Below, in pieces: positions 21,634 through 32,008 of a DNA stretch of 64,000 nucleotides. Position 1 is the stretch's first letter. Every line of letters starts with the position of its first letter. The notes beneath the pieces were generated by a model, which had not been told where the DNA came from, did not search any database, and saw only the letters and a program-made list of their open reading frames with translations. The stretch comes from Leptodontidium sp. MPI-SDFR-AT-0119 (taxonomy: Eukaryota > Ascomycota > Leotiomycetes > Helotiales > Leptodontidiaceae). Location of the stretch: NCBI GenBank assembly GCA_020726505.1, contig JAHLEZ010000028.1, positions 434,001 to 498,000 on the forward strand, written 5' to 3'. Both the position numbers and the translations under genes were made by a program.

Positions 21634-22599
21634 GACGAATGGAAGCTTCCGGGTCCCTTATAGAGACCCAACTTGCGAGACTCTGTCGACGACGCCTCTG
21701 GCCGTTGAGTGCAGAACACTTACTATTAATCCACCGTAGCACATGTTCAATAACCGGGGGGGGGGGGGGGGGGGGAATGAAAGATATATTTCCTGTTTCC
21801 TGCATAGGGCACGGGAGAGGAGTGAGAGCCTGAGGGTGGTGCGGGGTCGGGGTCTGGGTCATATTTCATCACTTATCAGCCCACGCAGTGCTGTGAACCA
21901 GTAGTACAGCAGCACTGTTACTGTACCCCGCACTTGGCTTCTGACGAGACAAGACATTCTGCAAAGCCACAAGTCGCTGAAAGAATCGAATCGCGATCTG
22001 ACTCTCGAAATGGCACGGGAAAGTCACGTGCGATGGACTTTCCTAGAACTCGAGAGTCCCCTTCCGTCGAGGGACACTCTTGTACCACAGTCCATTTGAT
22101 GGGCTGTTATCTGCATAACCAGCACGATCAAGATCCAGCACTATCACATCCATTCCTCTCACCACGAACAGCATTTACTCCTGCGACTGCGCTATATCCA
22201 TTCACATCGCGCGGCAGAACACTGAAGCAATGAACAGTGGGATTCAGCTGATGATTGAAATTTATAGCAATTCCTGCTTTGCACTTCTCGGAAAATAAAT
22301 GACCCCCGAGTAATGCCGCGAGTTCCTTTATTCAGGGCTAAATTGGGTCCTCGCGATATCCCACCGAGTGTTGTACAGTACCTAGGCACAACCTATTCTC
22401 TGTACAAGCGCAGTGCATTGAACCCTCGAGCATGCAGAGAAGCTGCATATTGCATCAAGTCACGCGATATACCAAAGGAAAGTGTTTTCTTGGCTACTGA
22501 AAACGGAACATTATGGTACAGAATCCTCTTTTCATTGGATTCGGTGCGTGCTGTGTATCTCAAAGATATAAGTAATAACACAGGGGACAGCTCGCTTCA
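21634..22599. other. Intergenic, with a 20-G homopolymer
   Basis: Upstream flank of the charged-repeat gene and 3' flank of the RNA-ligase gene. Apart from the poly-G tract I see no supported gene; the short plus frames have no domain. Confidence 0.5.
21756..21775 (+). repeat. G20 homopolymer
   Basis: Twenty consecutive G residues preceded by ATAACC and followed by AATGAA. It lies 123-142 bases upstream of the ATG at 21633 (minus strand, so C20 in the sense strand of that promoter). Length may be unreliable in short-read assemblies. Confidence 0.95.
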
Positions 22600-23760
22600 C
22601 TACTTCGTATAATCCCCCATCAGTTTCTGCAAAAACCAATCTCTTGAGATACTTCCAATAGCTTTCCTCAAAGCCTGCCTATCCACACCTAGCTCCTCAA
22701 TAACATCCTTCTCCTCAAGCATCACATCGTCGCAGACCCACTTCATCATCCTGGGCACGGCTTTTGCATTCCGCTCGATTCTCATCTCGCCCAAGTAATC
22801 CCAACCCTGTTGCAACCTCATGTCTGTTACAGCTGCCTCGGCAAAGGTTTTGGCTTTCTCCCTCTCATTTGCATTTGGCGGTACTTTCTTCAGATCATCG
22901 GTATTGCTAACTCGGTGCAATGGCCCCTTTGTCTTCAACCAAAATCGAGCATCATCGCCTAATGGATGAGCAGCTTTCCAAACAATTCCCTCTCCAACCC
23001 CAGAGATTCCAAAGCTTTTGCTGAAAGGACACTCCTTCTCTACAGCCAGCGTGAGATCCATCATTTTCTGCTGACAAGGTCCCGGATCATCGATGTTCAA
23101 GACCTCGTGGAAGAACCCTCCTCGGGAAACATGGACGATACCAGCTTCGATATCCTCGATATCCGAGTATGGCTCATCAGGAACCCATTTGTTGTTTATA
23201 GCGATGGAGATAACGACGAAGTACTTCGATTTCAGCTTGGCAAGGGCTACTCCTTTCTGAACTCCCGGGCCAACCCACTCCCCTGCAATTATAACCGGGT
23301 GTTCCTCTAGTACCTCTGATGTGGGATTCAGTTCCTTGAATCGAGCCAAGATACGATCTCGCAGCGCCAACATGCTGACTCTCCAGGGAAGTAGATGTCC
23401 AGCAACTCCATAGTTGTCCATCTCAGCATCCAGACTCAGACGATTGCGAGACTGCAGCCGGATCGTATTGTCGTGATAAACAACAATATCAGCATGTGTG
23501 CCGTGTAATTTGACCGTGCCCGTCATAGAGACCAAGTTTGGTGTTCCAGGAGCAATGGTGACGATCTTGTCGTCTGGGGAGGCGGGAGGGTTGCGATGTG
23601 CGTAGACGTAATTGCGAACCAGTTCTGGAACTTTGCCTGAGATTTTGGGGAAGAGAGTCGTCTCTGCGGGTGTGTTAGAATCGGCATCTTCCTCCTGGGC
23701 GTTGATTTGAAGGTTGCTGATCTCGGTGGATAAGTCCATTGAGTCGCTTCGGTAGACCAT
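22600..23760 (-). CDS. Predicted ATP-dependent RNA ligase (RNA_ligase nucleotidyltransferase fold)
   Basis: A single-exon 386-residue protein of the covalent nucleotidyltransferase superfamily, closest in motif layout to the T4 Rnl2 / DRB0094-type RNA ligases, which join 3'-OH and 5'-phosphate RNA ends after self-adenylation on lysine. Motif I is VKLHGTHADIVV with the likely nucleotidyl lysine at residue 84. A GEWVGPGVQKG segment at 160-170 fits motif III/IIIa. EGIVWK at 257-262 is motif IV and FWLKTKG at 273-279 motif V with its two lysines. The C-terminal 100 residues are helical and charged. No signal peptide. It differs from the tripartite tRNA ligase Trl1, so a role in RNA repair or editing is inference. 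The absence of introns is unusual among neighbours but not decisive. Confidence 0.8.
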   Translation of the reverse strand: MVYRSDSMDLSTEISNLQINAQEEDADSNTPAETTLFPKISGKVPELVRNYVYAHRNPPASPDDKIVTIAPGTPNLVSMTGTVKLHGTHADIVVYHDNTIRLQSRNRLSLDAEMDNYGVAGHLLPWRVSMLALRDRILARFKELNPTSEVLEEHPVIIAGEWVGPGVQKGVALAKLKSKYFVVISIAINNKWVPDEPYSDIEDIEAGIVHVSRGGFFHEVLNIDDPGPCQQKMMDLTLAVEKECPFSKSFGISGVGEGIVWKAAHPLGDDARFWLKTKGPLHRVSNTDDLKKVPPNANEREKAKTFAEAAVTDMRLQQGWDYLGEMRIERNAKAVPRMMKWVCDDVMLEEKDVIEELGVDRQALRKAIGSISRDWFLQKLMGDYTK

Positions 23761-24824
23761 GATAGCAGTTGGTCGATGTCTTTCAAGAGACTCCGATGCT
23801 TGAAAATTGGATGGATGGTATTCTCAAGGGATACAGAAAGCAAATCACTTCAAGAAGCAACAAATGATTTGTTCGTTATCTTCTTTTCAAGCATCCGCGG
23901 AATTATAAGGAACCTGAGGAAATAACAGCGTAGGGATGGACAAGGCAGGAGCGAAGTATTGTCGGGGAAGGAGAATTCATATGTTGCAAGGCATCTTAAA
24001 TCCTGGTGACGACCGAGACTCTCCCCGAGTGACTCAGCCTTACACCTGTAAAGCTAGCCAGTAGGTGGTGTCTACTGTTCAGCCTGGCCAAAAAAGTTGA
24101 ACCAACAATTTCTGCAGCTTATGGCACAGCCTCGGATGAGCCTCCTGCAAAGGTAGCATAATGCAATTCCCGGTCCTGGATTATTCCGATGACCAAACAC
24201 TTGCTGCGCGCAGTAGCCCTCCCCTCTCCAGTGCCTCTATCGCAGCATGATCGTGGACTCTGTTTCTTGGAATCCAAACCCAAGGAAACTGAAGCCGTTA
24301 AGCTGACTCATTCGGTACCAGAATCTCATCACTTACTTACTCACGCTATGTCATTGTAGTTATGGTGGGCTCGGCTAACAGGGACTTACATGTCTCGAGA
24401 ATGCGTACATTAAGATATCATGTCCTCCAGCTAGAATTCTAGACCTGATCACAGAATAATTGAAAGCGGCTCCTCGTCTGGAGGAGGTCACGTGACCATG
24501 CTCCAGTACCTACTCCTATCGAAACCGTGATGGTAGGCAGGCGACCTGGCGAAGTTGCGACCACGGATAGAATTTCAAGAAACCCATGGCTATTCTAAGG
24601 AAATGATATCTAATAATCTTGAACTAGGACGTGTAACGAAGCAGAGGTTGGGATGTATTTGGGTCCGGGATGGATTAAGCGACTCTAAATAACGGCCAGC
24701 TTTGACATGAACACGCGAATCGGATTCACTGCTAGATTCTTTTTATCGCCCTCGGAGCGAAGCGTATAGCTAGTGGTATCCTGAATCTGCGTAAACAACA
24801 TACTTGATTTGTATCTTCTATCCA
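23761..24824. other. Intergenic, no supported gene
   Basis: Contains the promoter of the RNA-ligase gene and the 3' flank of the LPMO gene. No frame of note and no repeat that I can see. Confidence 0.5.
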
Positions 24825-25759
24825 TCAAGCATGTACCACCTTCTCGTACTTGTCCCGCCCTTTGTGCGTGCCCCTAAATACCCTTATGAGGGAGACAGCT
24901 AGAAGTATGGTAACTACTAGTACAAACCCAACAAGCAGAGTATGACTTGTTAATCCCCATCTAGGGGTTAATAAGGCCAACCTGCGAGAAGGACCACAAA
25001 TCCCCGTAAATGTGTTGTCGGGGTCAAGTGGGCACTCTGGATTAACTTCAACAGACTCGCCGGGATCAGGGAACTGAACGCAATTTCCAAGATTGGTCGT
25101 CCAGCATCCGTTGCCATTGTTCGCTTCGAACATTAGTGGCGCGCTGCGGAATTTTTCATCCAACGTCTCGTCTAACACATCTTTGCCCGTCGGTCCACCC
25201 AGTACCATGATTGGCGCACAGTTCATAAACATCTCAGGTACACTCCATCGACCGTACCAAGTCCATGCCATTACGCCTTGCCCGATTGGAAGCCAATCTG
25301 GTATAGTAAAATTGTAGATACTGGGCAAGAGTGTCGTTGCGGAGTCGCCATAGTTGGTTTCTGTAAGGTTGCGGATGGGGCATCCACCATGTATGGAGTG
25401 AATCACTCTCCATTCGCTGTGTATCGAGGGTTTCAGATCCCGAGTAAACGAGATCTGACATGAGCCGCCGCCATGAGATGCTCCACCCATGGCTCTGTGG
25501 CACATTTTAGTTAGCTACCATCGAACGATTGAAGCTGCATAAGCGGGACTTACTGCAGGTACTGTGTCGAGCCACGTTCCCACACATTCATCACTCCCTT
25601 TGGATCGTACTCTTTCTCGCCGTTACAAGGCCAATTCGATCCGTCTTTGTTCATCGGAAAGTTATCACGAAGCTGGCTTGCATAGGGAATCGGGTGTTGC
25701 ATGTACGTGTGTCCACGAACGGGCAGCACAACAAGAAAAAGGGAAAACAATGCGAGCAT
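24825..25759 (-). CDS. AA11-like lytic polysaccharide monooxygenase, membrane-anchored
   Basis: A secreted copper monooxygenase that probably cleaves chitin-type chains oxidatively, if active as its family. Exons 25554-25759 and 24825-25494, intron 25495-25553 (branch GCTAAC), total 291 residues. The start at MLALFSLFLVVLPVRG gives a 16-residue signal peptide whose cleavage exposes His17 (HTYMQHPIPY), the N-terminal histidine-brace residue. The second histidine is His76 in GGASHGGGSCQ, a motif shared with AA11. AWTWYGRW then EMFMNCAPIMV at 145-164 matches the AA11 AWTWFN...EMYMNCAP region, with Phe158 where AA11 usually has Tyr. Unlike most AA11 enzymes it ends in one hydrophobic helix (about 253-273, LLVGFVLVVTILLAVSLI) and a basic tail, so it should stay on the plasma membrane with the catalytic domain outside. 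Confidence 0.82.
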
Positions 25760-27406
25760 TGTTACGATAGAGTAGGATACGTGCTGAAGAGTGGTGAGGA
25801 TGTTTCCGAGTGGTGTTGTAAAGGAGGATAGCGGCGGCTCAATTCGCAGGAGGAGCTGACTGGAAGGAAGCAATGACTGAGAGAGAAGGAAAAAAAAGGC
25901 CACTTGAAAGACTTTACATAAACGGGAACTATGTAGCACCGACACTTAAAGTTTTAACTAACCTCGAGAGTTTTGGGGATTTTCAGAGCTGGTCAGTAAG
26001 CTGTGGTGTACACGAAACAGTGGTTGTGTTCGGCCAGATCATCCAAAAGGGGTCTTTTAACATGAGAGGCTTTGACGATCTGCTTGAGACCTGGAAAGTC
26101 GATGCTTATTTCTAGAAGTGCCTTTGTGCCAAGTGACTTGGGGACCCCAACTTGATTACTTGCGGCACTGCGATGCTTACCTCAAGTTGTCCGGACCACT
26201 GTATGGCTAGATTATCCCTGGAATGTTAAGTTTTCTATTCAGCTCTGCAATGTTAATTGACCTTGAGCTGGCCAGAAGTAATTTCTATTAAGGGGTCGGT
26301 GATACGAGTAACAAGGTTCTAATAGCGAGATTGATCGAGATGGCAGAAGCCTATTTCGCATGATCCCAGCCAGGCATGGAGATGGCCATCAAAGCTTTAC
26401 ATCGCTTGTAAACCTAGGCCCGACTCATCAATAGATCAATTCTGTGACCTTGGGGAATTTGGTAATTTCGGGGAGATTCAACGGGAAGATAGAGAGAGTG
26501 CGACTTTGAAGAAAGTCCGCTTGTCTATTAAGAGCGACTATTAACCTTCTCGGCTCAAATTGAAAAGCCGAGGTTGATCTCGCCGAGATCTGATACAAAG
26601 TCTATTCAAGAGTTTGACTGAACTTTAAATGCTGCGGTCTTGACAGATTCGGAGAACTTTATCCGAACATTGCCACTTCAAGTCCCCAGCGGTCCAAGGC
26701 CTTAGCTATCCCCTTAACTGCCAGAAATCTGTGCCCCTGAAGACCCCTGTAGCGAGACCCCGCCAGACCCTAAATTAAGCGAAGAACACCAAGATTACAG
26801 GCAGTCATCATCGTTGTAAAGGCTTCACAAGTGGTCGTAAGGTCCCTGCATCGGTAGGATCTTTCGTTGCGTCTTTGGGCATGATGATTGCATTGAAAGT
26901 AGAGTGTTTAGGTAGGAAATTAGGAGGGGAAACGTAGTTGATGTTTATGTTTACCTGGCGCACAGGCCCTGTAGTGATGGCAACCCCCCCTAGAAAAAGG
27001 TGCCAGAAGTGCTTCTGGCAGTTAAGGGGATAGTGCCACTCAAGGCCCAAACGGCTCCATGAATACACCGTGAATAAAGAGGATCAATATTTCCGAGGCA
27101 CTTCTTCATGTTCCAAGGCAACCCGAGACCCTGAAAGCATGGGGAGGAGAAATAAACTTCCCTAGCCGAGAAGACCAAAACGACAAGGATATGGATATGC
27201 CACTCGAGGACGGTACGTTATTTGGGTACTGTAAGATAATCTACTGGTCAAAGTCAAAGATTTTAGCCTGGTTCGGGGTATCTCCTCCAAAAGGTTCAGA
27301 CTTGAGCACAACTCACTCGAGTGATCCTTTTTCCAGAATTTGATTTGAAAGTCTGCATATCATTTCAAGTACGCATCTCATCTGGTTACACAGGTCTCAT
27401 CAAAAT
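25760..27406. other. Intergenic, with a small inverted-repeat element
   Basis: Promoter of the LPMO gene and upstream region of the GT2 gene. A 7-bp hairpin (CTCGGCT / AGCCGAG) occurs near 26548-26573. A 21-bp inverted repeat bounds 26706-27033 (listed separately). The 60-90-residue frames here carry no domain and are not supported. Confidence 0.5.
26706..27033. repeat. 328-bp segment bounded by perfect 21-bp inverted repeats
   Basis: 26706-26726 begins CTATCCCCTTAACTGCCAGA and 27013-27033 is its exact reverse complement. Near each arm a GGCCTT / AAGGCC block also recurs in mirrored order outside the arms. No transposase is encoded inside. It could be a MITE or solo inverted-repeat relic; no target-site duplication was recognised. 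Confidence 0.55.
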
Positions 27407-29318
27407 ATGTTGCTGGGACCAACTGTAGTTCGAGCGTGTCGGTCAATTTGGACGATTGGTGGTACAGCTGGTATAATTGTAACGTCTTTAACGATGCTGC
27501 ATTTGGGCCAACTGACTCTAACGCTGGATCTGATTATCAAGCTTCTCTTCACTTTTGCATACACCCATGGCTTCACCAACATTCTGTCCCGTTCTCGAAA
27601 GCCAAATCAGTCACAGCCCAAACATCCAGGGGAGCAGCCCATCATCTTTGAGCACGCAGATGGCCCAGCGAGCTACGAGAAAAGGCTCCCTGACACGCCA
27701 TTGTGCCAAAATCAGCGAATCATCGCTACAGTGGTTGGATGGCGTGAAGACAAAGATCTGTACCGCAAGTGTCTCGAAAGTTTTGCAAATGATCAAAGCT
27801 GTGGTCCTTTGATTGCAGGGATAGATGGAGATACAGCGGAAGATGAGGATATGGTCAAGATTTTTTTGAGCGTAAGACTAATCAGCTCTATTCTTCCTAC
27901 TACAAAGATGGATTGACAACATACCATAGATGTTTCCCTACGGAACTGTCATCCGACTAGAAGAACTACTTTCTCGAACACTCGAACAGTACATGCTTTC
28001 TGCTAGCCTGACTGACGTTGAAGATGAACAAACCTGCGCCTTTATCATGGAACACATTTCAAGTTTCATCCGCGGACTGCTGGAAGAGAAAATCCCCTCT
28101 CGATCAATCAAAGACGTACAAGCTCTCTGCATAGTGCAGCCCCATCAATCCAAGAAAGAAATTCTCTTCACAACTTTGTGCTTCGCTGGCGTGGTGGCAC
28201 GCGAATTGAGTATTCCATACCTGTTCAGTACCGACTCCGACTCTGCAATCGTACCAGGTGCATTAAAAAAGATCATCACATCGTTAGAAGGTAACGATAA
28301 CATTGGTGGTGTCTCGGGACACTTGAGATTCCGCAACCCCCGGCCTACATACCTCACACGGATGACAGCGTCTTGGTATTGGTTCGAGCAAGAGATTCCC
28401 AAAATTCAAGGCGCCATCTTCGGTGCGACAGAATGTCAGCCTGGACCCTGTGCAGGCTTTCGGGTATCCGTCCTCAAGCTGGTTCTTGTTCCTTGGTACT
28501 GTCAGAGAACTTGTGGGCACAAAACCGTATGAAAGGCCACCCTAGATATATTGCATTCATACTGAGAACTGCCTAGAATATCAATGAAGATCGCCACCTG
28601 ACGACCAGGGTGCTATGGGCAGGATTCACTGTTCATTATGCCCCTGGTGCCATAGTATACACCGATGCGCCTGAAACTTTTGACGCCTGGGTCAGGCAAC
28701 AGGTAAGTAGACTGGTAGCATATGACATGCAGGTGTATCTTTTATCGAGTCTTTGGTCGCTAACTACTTGACTTTGCACAGGTACGTTGGTCCAGAGGAA
28801 CGATGATCGAGACTCTTTGGTACCCATGGATGTTCAACAGACTATACCCGTGGCACATCTACAGTATTATCAAAGCCAGAGTAGCACCACTGGTCACATT
28901 TTGGTCTCTCACACACTACGCTCTTGGTAGTCAAAATGGTATGCCAGCATTTCGAAGCATATTTTTGGTTGATATTTTCTGCGCCACAGCACTCCAAGTC
29001 ACCTATCTCGTTCACATGAGTCCCGATCAACCCACTCACTTGGACATACTTTGGCTTTTGCCCTCACTCTTTTGGTTCACTTTTATGTCCCCTGGTATCG
29101 TCATATGGTCGCTTTTGACGATTTGGGATGACTCTTGGGGCAATGTTCCGAGGGCGATCAGCCGCGGAAATGTCGAGCAGCACAAAGCAATCAACAGTTT
29201 GTTTAGCTCCGACGTTTTCCAACGACTTTCCAAAATGAGAGCTGTCGGATTCCAGATACTCTGGATGGGCATCGTTCTGATAGCTGGCTTTCGCGCTCTG
29301 TTTTCTTTAGTTATATGA
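27407..29318 (+). CDS. GT2 hyaluronan/chitin-synthase-like membrane glycosyltransferase
   Basis: A processive family-2 glycosyltransferase of the fungal hyaluronan-synthase-like group, members of which act at the plasma membrane in hyphal cell-surface polymer formation. Exons 27407-27871, 27930-28526, 28577-28702 and 28782-29318, introns of 58, 50 and 79 bases, total 574 residues. N-terminal membrane segments (IWTIGGTAGIIVTSLTML, LTLDLIIKLLFTFAY) precede the catalytic domain. Key motifs: IIATVVGWREDKDLYRKCLES (start of GT-A fold), STDSDS with Asp257/Asp259, NEDRHLTTR with the catalytic acidic residue at 358-359, and QQVRW at 395-399 (the QxxRW polymer-binding motif). The C-terminal part has further membrane helices (IFLVDIFCATALQVTYLV, ILWLLPSLFWFTFMSPGIV, GFQILWMGIVLIAGF). 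All four catalytic elements are intact. Confidence 0.9.
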
Positions 29319-29894
29319 AATTTGTCAAAGTAGTTTGGCAAACTAATGTGAGACATCTTTGAGTTCATTAAAGCGTGTTGTGAATCTGTGGATGGCATTG
29401 AAATGGGACTTTTGAATATCTTTGAGATGTGGAACTGGCCTCGTATGTTACCCCGCTTCCATCTCTTTGGTACCAAGGTACCCCACACTGCTCCTGGGTT
29501 GTTGAAAATCAACACTGTAAGCGAATCACAGTACAAACTGGCGAACTGGTTGACAGAAAGACGCCCGAGTCTACAGTGGACTGGTAGTTTAATGCCCTGT
29601 CGTAGAATTGCTCTCGCTGAGTTGGTGCAGTAAGACTTCGCTGAATTTAATCCAATAGGAGACAGTTTGCTGGCGAAGATAGTTTAAGTCCGTTGTCCTG
29701 GAAAATTCGTAATTGCATTAGTTGCAGATTTTAGAACTGGAGTCTCCTATCCAAATATCTCATGAAATGATCAGCGGGTGGGTCGGGCCTGTCACTAGAA
29801 ATGTAGGGCATGGTAATGAATAGTCGAATTGCGTACTTAGGTTTTTCGCGATATATACTGTTTTTCTTGTCCTCTCCCCTTAAGCTACAACAGC
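29319..29894. other. Intergenic between convergent genes
   Basis: 3' flanks of the GT2 and KDSR genes. The 81-residue plus frame at 29388-29633 is not supported by any domain. Confidence 0.45.
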
Positions 29895-31032
29895 CTAGAC
29901 TTTTTTCGGATATGTGCTTGGATGTCCATGCTTCTTCCCATACGCCCGAACCTTGCTATCCATATCCATGGGCACAAAGAACCAGACAATTGCCACAATC
30001 CAGGCCAAGAAGGTGTCCCATACCCAATTGTTCCTGGGCGAGCAACCCCAGCAAGCCGCACGCATAATCTGTCCAAGAAACCCAACAGTGATCAAATATT
30101 CCCCATTTTCCAAGCCCTTGATGGATCCCGCAGCCATAGCATCGGGACTGAGGCCCGAGTCAGACTCCTCCAGGATATGTGTGATATCCGGCTTCACTTT
30201 ATTCTCGTTCACCAGTCCCGGACTATCAATCGTGCCTGGGAATACCGTGTGTATTTTCACATTATCGCCGTACAGCAGTAGCTCTTGAGCCAGCGAGTCA
30301 CTCAGACACCTCATTGCCGCCTTCGCCGGTCCATATGATGCGTAGCCAGCGATTGGGTAGAAAGCAGCAACGGAGCTCGTGAATATCAAATGTTTTGGTG
30401 GCCCGCTGATCAAAGCTCCTGGCGCCAACCACTCGCTCAATATTGCTTGTGCCATGTCCGCACATGACCAGTAGTTGATATCCATCTGCTGTCGCTTGAT
30501 CGATCGCGAGGTTTCGAGGAAAAGGCTTGGGTAGGCGGCTCCTGCGATACACCATACGACGTCTGGAGCCTGGCCATTGTTCCACGCGATCGCCTCTGCG
30601 ATCACCCGTCCACTCCCATTCTCTTCGGCCAGATCTGCGCTGATGTATTGGAATCGTTGGGAGGAGGGATCTGCCGCCGCTGCCTGAGTTACTGTGGTAA
30701 GCTTCGTAGCCTTTCCATGGAGGGGACATCCTACTTTCACCGCTACCAATGCCTCCTCCAGCTTGCCAACGTTGCGCGCTACAATTATCACATTGGCTCC
30801 CTTCTTAGAAAGCTGAATAGCAACGCTTCTTCCCATGCCTTCGGAGGCACCAGTAAGGAGGACCGTCTGATGATAGTCAGCAAGGCTGTGAGTAATAGAA
30901 TAGAGCTTTGCGCCGTACCTTGCCCTTGACATCGAATTTGTTCTTCCCAAAGAAACCCATGATGGATGGTATTGTCACCAACAGTCCCACGACGAGGCTC
31001 ACGATAGTCCAGATGCCCAAGTCGAGGGACAT
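29895..31032 (-). CDS. TSC10: 3-ketodihydrosphingosine reductase
   Basis: An ER-membrane short-chain dehydrogenase/reductase that reduces 3-ketodihydrosphingosine to dihydrosphingosine with NADPH, step two of sphingolipid synthesis. Exons 30919-31032 and 29895-30866, intron 30867-30918 (branch GCTGAC), total 361 residues. The first exon supplies an N-terminal membrane helix (GIWTIVSLVVGLLVTIPSIM). The cofactor loop is TGASEGMG at 43-50. The catalytic Ser-Tyr-Lys set is seen in FTSSVAAF and YASYGPAKAAM. A second hydrophobic region near the C-terminus (WVWDTFLAWIVAIVWFFVPM) and a basic KKHGHPSTYPKKV tail fit Tsc10/KSR proteins. Length matches the family. The frame without the first exon starts in intronic sequence, so the spliced start MSLDLGIW is preferred. 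Confidence 0.9.
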
Positions 31033-32008
31033 CGTTTTGTTTTAGCACTTCGCGAGAGGCACCGAATCTCACAGGGCTGTCAGCAAAAAGATTGCGACCG
31101 TCAGCTCAATCTCAGCTCGCCTAGTGGATAAGAGATAAGGATTCAGGGGAAGCGCGACCTAGCCGAGCTGGGGAGCGAAAGTAAACATACCCCCGATTGT
31201 CTTGTGGTCGCTTCTAAGAAAGCCCGAGGAATAGTGTTGATTTTTAGTGGATGGTGAGTGGATTTCATTGCATGTCTTGTAAGGAAAGGGTCTATATTTG
31301 ACTGTTTTGGGGAGTGTCCCTTCCAATTGGTCCCTTGGGTGCTGTCTCCCACCGATTACTGGTAGCAGAATAAATACAAAAAGCAAAGACAAGAAAACCA
31401 GGTCCAGCGAAAGCTTCAGTATCATATTGACAGAACTATGGTCAAAATACCTGGTTGTGGCATTTTATGAGACTCGGTATCATCAAGTCCTCCCCACCCA
31501 CTTCGAATTGTCAACATGAAATTTCGGGTAATAGCGTCAGCGAGCCATTGCAACATCCGCAAACCGCACTTGAGACGAAGGTCGCCGAGGAAGCCTCATT
31601 CAACTAAAATCGTGTGGCTGTATTATCGTACGATTATTGTCAAGGTTTTTAAAATCTATCTCTCCGGGTCTCGGATATCAACGGCCGTTTGACAGTACCG
31701 ATCAATTAGAAGGAGGATTATATCGAGACGACAACCGAGTTCACATTTGCCGTAAGGGTAATCTTATTGGCTTAAAACCAAACTATTCCAGATGTAGAAT
31801 GTGTGCAAGACCTCTTTAATTGGACGTTATCTCCCAGGGTTCGTCTTGACTAAGCCTTCCCCAGATCAGACCACAACTCCGGTCATGACAGCCCCACTTC
31901 TCGCCCCAATCCTGTATTTACTATCCTCATCACGATCACCTTGCACTTATGAAGAACTCACCGTAAAGTCAAATCGACATTGCCACTAAATACGACGATC
32001 TCAGCATC
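31033..32008. other. Divergent promoter region, no supported gene
   Basis: Separates the divergent TSC10 and fungal-regulator genes. Minus frames at 31143-31425 overlap in two phases and have no domain. AT-rich near 31600-31700. Confidence 0.45.

Noticed and set aside
25873..26115. 80-residue plus frame upstream of the LPMO gene
   Set aside because: No family resemblance; it overlaps the LPMO promoter region on the opposite strand.
29388..29633. 81-residue plus frame after the GT2 gene
   Set aside because: No domain, lies in the 3' flank, and has no start context or introns to suggest a gene.
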